Shown: piece after piece, positions 60,927-64,000 of the stretch | How positions within the stretch are numbered: the stretch's first letter is position 1 | Layout of the letters: the number at the start of each line of letters is the position of its first letter | Source of the DNA: Desulfoluna spongiiphila | Lineage (GTDB): Bacteria; Desulfobacterota; Desulfobacteria; Desulfobacterales; Desulfolunaceae | Length of the DNA: 64,000 nt | Direction: 5' to 3' | NCBI RefSeq assembly: GCF_900101345.1 | Contig: NZ_FMUX01000002.1 | Coordinates: forward strand, 1-64,000 | Translations under genes and position numbers: made by a program | Notes under the pieces: generated by a model | Told to the model about the DNA's origin: nothing | Seen by the model: the letters and a program-made list of their open reading frames with translations, nothing else | The model's database searches: none

Positions 60927-61751
60927 ATGAGCGAGAACCGTGTCGTTGATGCAACCCCTGAGTCTATCAAAGCCTACATGAACGATCATGCGGACAGCGA
61001 GTACCTCCTTCTCGACGTCCGGGAACCAAAGGAGTACGAGCAGGCCCACATCCCCGGTGCCCGGCTGCTTCCCCTGGGGCAGCTGGAGACCCGCTTGGGC
61101 GACCTGCCCGAACATCGGGACATTATCTTTGCCTGTCGAAGCGGGGCAAGGTCCCGGGTGGCGGCCCATATGGCTGCGGAGAAGATGCCCCGGCACCAGC
61201 GTCTCTACAACCTGGAAGGCGGGATCCTGGGCTGGCAGGGCCACACCGTGACGGATTTCCCACGCGTAAGACTGCTGATCCTCGAAGAGGGGATGCAGCA
61301 GACCCTGCTGGCGGCCATGGACCTTGAAAAGGGCGCGTGGAATATCTATCGCCATATCCTCGAACAATATCCCGGCACCGCTCTGGCCCGGACCATTGAG
61401 TACCTCTCCCAGGCAGAGATGGTCCATGCCGAGGCCCTGTATGATGCCTGGAAAGAGCAGGAGGAGATCCCTCCACGGTTTGAGGATCTTTTTGAGGGCC
61501 TGAAAGGGGAGATCCTTGAAGGGGGCATGGCCCTTGAGGATGCGATGCGCCGCCTTGAGAGCACCATGGTGCCCATTGATCTTGCCGTCTATGAGCTGGC
61601 CCTGGATATTGAGTTCACCGCCTACGATCTCTACCGCTATGCCGGAGAGACCACCGCCGACCCCGCCTTGAAAAAACTCTTCCTGGACATCAGCGAAGGC
61701 GAGAAAAAACACATGAACACCATTGTGGGTGCCTTGGATACCGCCTTTTGA
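60927..61751 (+). CDS. Rhodanese domain fused to a ferritin-like domain
   Basis: 274 residues from the ATG after GGAGG. Residues 1-120 are a rhodanese: LLDVREPKEYEQAHIPGA and the active loop CRSGARS (C70). Residues 130-270 are helical and resemble a rubrerythrin/ferritin-like four-helix bundle (EMVHAEALYDAW, DIEFTAYDLYRYAGE, SEGEKKHMNTI), with spaced Glu and His suited to di-iron binding. The pairing suggests sulfur transfer linked to peroxide or sulfide stress. Lies 34 bp after ndh. Confidence 0.87.
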   Translation: MSENRVVDATPESIKAYMNDHADSEYLLLDVREPKEYEQAHIPGARLLPLGQLETRLGDLPEHRDIIFACRSGARSRVAAHMAAEKMPRHQRLYNLEGGILGWQGHTVTDFPRVRLLILEEGMQQTLLAAMDLEKGAWNIYRHILEQYPGTALARTIEYLSQAEMVHAEALYDAWKEQEEIPPRFEDLFEGLKGEILEGGMALEDAMRRLESTMVPIDLAVYELALDIEFTAYDLYRYAGETTADPALKKLFLDISEGEKKHMNTIVGALDTAF

Positions 61752-61759
61752 GGCACTTT

Positions 61760-61795
61760 GTGTGAGACACTTTCTGCATCGGAGTGTCTCACCAC
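61760..61795. terminator. Hairpin after rhodanese/ferritin-like gene
   Basis: GTGAGACAC pairs with GTGTCTCAC around TTTCTGCATCGGA. No T run, so it may be a weak terminator or a 3' stabiliser. Confidence 0.5.
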
Positions 61796-61898
61796 AGGTC
61801 CCGGGGCGCCGTGGTGTCCACGGGACAGCGACAGAGCCTTTCAGCAGCCTTCCATGAAATCAGGATGTTGTCTCTTTTTTCTGACTGGTGACTTCGTG

Positions 61899-61914
61899 TG
61901 GCATGCTTATTGAA
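61899..61914 (+). promoter_or_regulatory. Possible sigma-54-like box before desulfoferrodoxin
   Basis: TGGCAT-N5-TTGAA, a partial match to the TGGCAC-N5-TTGC consensus, 95 bases before the desulfoferrodoxin start. Confidence 0.3.
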
Positions 61915-62008
61915 ATACCTCACTTGAACAATTGACTGAGGCACAGCAACAGAAAGCATTGTCAGCACACACCGGAACCTGAGTCGGACACGAAAAGGAG
62001 ACCACACC

Positions 62009-62386
62009 ATGATCAGATGCAACCAACTGTACATATGCGAGCACTGCGGAAATATCGTTGAAATTGTCCAGGCCGGAGGTCCGAAGGTGAGATGCTGCGG
62101 GCAGGCCATGACCCTTCTGGAGGAAAACACCCGGGATGCCGCCCAGGAAAAGCATGTGCCCGTGGTGGTTGAGGAAGACGGGGGTATCCGCGTCACCGTG
62201 GGCGAGGTGGCTCACCCCATGACTGATGAGCACTGGATTCCCTGGATCGAGGTGATCCAGGGACCGACCATCCTGCGAAAGCACCTTCTGCCCGGTGAAA
62301 CACCCGAGGCATTTTTCGCAGGGATCAAAGGACCTGTGGTGGCCAGGGCGTATTGCAACCTGCACGGCCACTGGACAAGGGGGTAA
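62009..62386 (+). CDS. dfx: Desulfoferrodoxin (superoxide reductase, 2Fe type)
   Basis: 125 residues. N-terminal desulforedoxin domain with C10, C13, C29 and C30 binding rubredoxin-like iron; the C-terminal neelaredoxin domain has the His ligands (KHVPVV, HWIPWIEV) and Cys ligand in AYCNLHGHW. Reduces superoxide to peroxide without releasing oxygen, a hallmark of sulfate reducers. Followed by ferritin after 2 bases. Confidence 0.97.
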   Translation: MIRCNQLYICEHCGNIVEIVQAGGPKVRCCGQAMTLLEENTRDAAQEKHVPVVVEEDGGIRVTVGEVAHPMTDEHWIPWIEVIQGPTILRKHLLPGETPEAFFAGIKGPVVARAYCNLHGHWTRG

Positions 62387-62388
62387 CC

Positions 62389-62904
62389 ATGTTGAAAACA
62401 GATGTTGAAGACGCACTGAACCTTCAGTTGAACCGTGAGACCTTTTCCGCCTATCTCTATTTTTCCATGTCCGCGTGGCTGGGCAGCCGGAATTTGACCG
62501 GTTTCAGCCACTGGATGTACGCCCAGGGTGTGGAGGAGCTGACCCATGCCCAGAAGTTCTACGACTACATCCAGCAGCGGGGGGGGAGCGTACGCTTAGG
62601 GGCCATCGAGGCGCCCAAAGTAGCCTGGGAATCTCCCCTGGCCCTGTTTGAAGAGACCCTTGAGCACGAAGTGTTTGTCACCGGGTCCATCAACGCCCTC
62701 GTGGATATTGCCCAGGGCGCTTCGGATCACGCCACCGGGATTTTTCTTCAGTGGTTCGTCACCGAACAGGTGGAAGAAGAGGACAACGTGGAGCAGGTTC
62801 TCCAGCGGCTTCGCCTTGTGGGCGATAACCCCTCGGCCCTTCTCATGATGGACCGCGAGATGGCCGGGCGCGCCATGCCCGCTGCACCCACGGCCGCCGA
62901 ATAA
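62389..62904 (+). CDS. Ferritin
   Basis: 171 residues of the bacterial non-heme ferritin type: MLKTDVEDALNLQLNRETFSAYLYFSMSAW, GFSHWMYAQGVEELTHAQKFYDYIQQRGG, and EQVEEEDNVEQVLQRL, keeping the ferroxidase Glu/His ligands. Stores iron and removes peroxide. Starts 2 bases after the desulfoferrodoxin stop with GGGGG as ribosome site, so the two form an operon against oxygen stress. Terminator at 62972. Confidence 0.94.
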   Translation: MLKTDVEDALNLQLNRETFSAYLYFSMSAWLGSRNLTGFSHWMYAQGVEELTHAQKFYDYIQQRGGSVRLGAIEAPKVAWESPLALFEETLEHEVFVTGSINALVDIAQGASDHATGIFLQWFVTEQVEEEDNVEQVLQRLRLVGDNPSALLMMDREMAGRAMPAAPTAAE

Positions 62905-62936
62905 GGGGCGCAAAAGACGAAAGCGCAGGAAAGGAT

Positions 62937-62968
62937 GCCTCCAGTGGCGAGGTGAGCCACCTCGAAAG
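62937..62968. repeat. Family A end fragment
   Basis: GCCTCCAGTGG with the hairpin CGAGGTG-AGC-CACCTCG, 33 bp after the ferritin stop codon. The rest of the element is missing and a terminator hairpin follows directly. Confidence 0.75.
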
Positions 62969-62971
62969 CGG

Positions 62972-63009
62972 AATGCCGCTGTGATTTACCACATCACAGC
63001 GGCATTTTT
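62972..63009 (+). terminator. Intrinsic terminator of dfx-ferritin
   Basis: 14-bp stem AATGCCGCTGTGAT / ATCACAGCGGCATT and five T. Confidence 0.92.
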
Positions 63010-63054
63010 GTGGGGTTGCGCATGTGTCTTTCCGATGCTGTTCAGTTTTCTTTT

Positions 63055-63587
63055 GCCTCCGGCGGCCCTGTCGGGGGCTAAACATTTAACCCTCCTTCGC
63101 CCAAGGGTTACGGCGCGATAAGAAAGTTTAACAAACAGGCCTTAAGAATTGTCGGCCTTGATCATCGTTCAGGCCACCTTCACGTTTATCGCACCACCCG
63201 CATCATGAAGCCCGGCAGTATCCTATAACCAACATGGGTTCCCGCCTTCGCGGGAAAGACGGTACAGAGTGTGATGTCCTTCGCACCTCCTCGTCTTCCC
63301 CGGCTGCCCGGTAAAAGGGGCCGGTTGTACCGTTTTGCTGTCCGGCACTTGCCACCTTTCGTATCGTCAAGTGACCGGGGACCCATGTCCGGAATTACAT
63401 GTTCCGTCTGTAGTATGGTGACCAAGGGTAATTCGCGGTTTTTATGGTACTGGCCGAAACGATGACTAAGGCCGAATTGTCCTTGAGTAAATGTCATCTT
63501 AAAGGCGGATGTGATTTGACCCGAGGAACGAGGGGCAAAACGCATCCGCAACCTGCTTTCAAGGTGGCACACCTTGCCGCCGGAGGC
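63055..63587. repeat. Family A element split by about 360 bp
   Basis: Left arm GCCTCCGGCGGCCCTGTCGGGGGCTAAAC at 63055, then AAGAAAGTTTAACAAACAGGCCTTAAG to about 63147. The right half (GGCGGATGTGATTTGACCCGAGGAACGAGG..., CAAGGTG-GCA-CACCTTG, CCGCCGGAGGC) starts near 63500. Inside the first arm a GGGTTACGGCGCGATA piece is also inserted. The middle contains GGTTCCCGCCTTCGCGGGAA, itself a hairpin, and no gene. Confidence 0.75.
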
Positions 63588-63617
63588 CTGCTTTTTACAA
63601 AAACGAGACGAGAGACC

Positions 63618-64000
63618 ATGGATGAGACAATGATAGGAAAGGCCGCAGGGGCCTGGGGCGTGTCGTTACAGACGCTTCGAAACGAGCTGGTACCTGCCGG
63701 GAGTCCGGAGCGTTCCCTGGGGCGCTGGGTGGTGGAAGGGGCGGACAGTTCCCTTTTTCTTCTGGAGCGCATCGATCCGGCCACGGAACCGCGGAAACGG
63801 GAGATGGCACGGTTTATGGGGCGTTTGGCCTCTGCGGGACTCCCAGTGGCTGCGCCCTGTGCGATCCATGACGACGTCTATTTCGCGACGAAAGGGGGCC
63901 GTCTCTGGCAGCTGACGCCCTTTGTGCAGGGGCTGGCCCTTGATCGGCCCGGTTACACACAGGAGGCATGGCGGGGTGAGGCCCTGGCCGGATTTCTGGT
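63618..64000 (+). CDS. Phosphotransferase-like protein, 3' end beyond the window
   Basis: 127 residues visible, no stop. MDETMIGKAAGAWGV at the start, then RWVVEGADSSLFLLERIDPA, KREMARFMGRLASAGLPVAAP and LWQLTPFVQGLALDRPGY: this is the N-lobe pattern of aminoglycoside phosphotransferase/homoserine kinase-like (APH) enzymes, including a Lys/Glu strand-helix arrangement and the hinge LTPFV. The catalytic HGD motif would lie beyond the edge. Substrate unknown. Confidence 0.7.
   Translation, partial: MDETMIGKAAGAWGVSLQTLRNELVPAGSPERSLGRWVVEGADSSLFLLERIDPATEPRKREMARFMGRLASAGLPVAAPCAIHDDVYFATKGGRLWQLTPFVQGLALDRPGYTQEAWRGEALAGFL

Overview
The window looks like a piece of chromosome from an anaerobic, GC-rich (high 50s % by eye) member of the Desulfobacterota, probably a sulfate reducer of the Desulfobacterales. 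This is inferred from the gene content: desulfoferrodoxin, reverse rubrerythrin, ferritin-like proteins, DUF169 and DUF3786 proteins, a CCG-domain Fe-S oxidoreductase, PilT/PilU, and a folP/ftsH/tilS block. No rRNA or tRNA gene was seen, so the assignment rests on protein families only.

Layout. 0.2-6.8 kb: a sodium/solute symporter, proC, yggT, and a pilT-pilU operon that also carries a zinc-ribbon/receiver-like protein and a 55-residue protein. 7-14.3 kb (minus strand): a LURP-one-like protein, coaX, a YbbR protein, folP, ftsH, tilS. 14.5-17.8 kb (plus): the SRP RNA with a clear promoter, then grpE-dnaK. 18-21.6 kb (minus): a small symporter subunit, an SSS symporter, a GntR-type regulator and a creatininase-family hydrolase in one cluster. 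22-36.3 kb: mixed accessory genes, including a DegT-type aminotransferase, an unusual pilin pair, a PilB-type ATPase fused to a receiver domain, a hemolysin III protein, a 1058-residue BTAD/NB-ARC/TPR regulator, a half-size EamA transporter, a DUF169 protein and a phage-antirepressor-like protein. 36.5-47 kb (all minus): an RDD operon and then the most interesting region (below). 47-63 kb: DUF3786/ferredoxin, reverse rubrerythrin, MsrAB, a DedA-like/flavoprotein-disulfide reductase fusion with DUF547, YcaO, type II NADH dehydrogenase, rhodanese/ferritin-like fusion, desulfoferrodoxin and ferritin. The right edge cuts a phosphotransferase-like gene.

The candidate new system lies at 37.8-46.8 kb. 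An 82-residue peptide carries three exact copies of AEGPCGGCD behind a 33-residue leader. It has its own good sigma-70-type promoter and sits directly upstream of a radical SAM/SPASM maturase. Upstream on the same strand are two GMC-family flavoprotein oxidoreductases, an MFS transporter overlapping a class III aminotransferase with an extra four-cysteine insertion, and an HdrD/GlpC-like Fe-S oxidoreductase. By analogy with mycofactocin (precursor peptide + radical SAM/SPASM + GMC oxidoreductase) I propose a peptide-derived redox cofactor or other modified Cys peptide serving the GMC enzymes. The chemistry is not established.

The second striking feature is a family of about 170-bp palindromic elements bounded by GCCTCCGGCGG / CCGCCGGAGGC inverted repeats. 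About fifteen full, partial or minimal copies occur in 64 kb, most of them ending 8-18 bp downstream of a stop codon, with variant copies in which one internal hairpin is replaced by a different one. A second repeat family (CCCGTAGGGTGC-type) and two heptanucleotide microsatellites fill other gaps.
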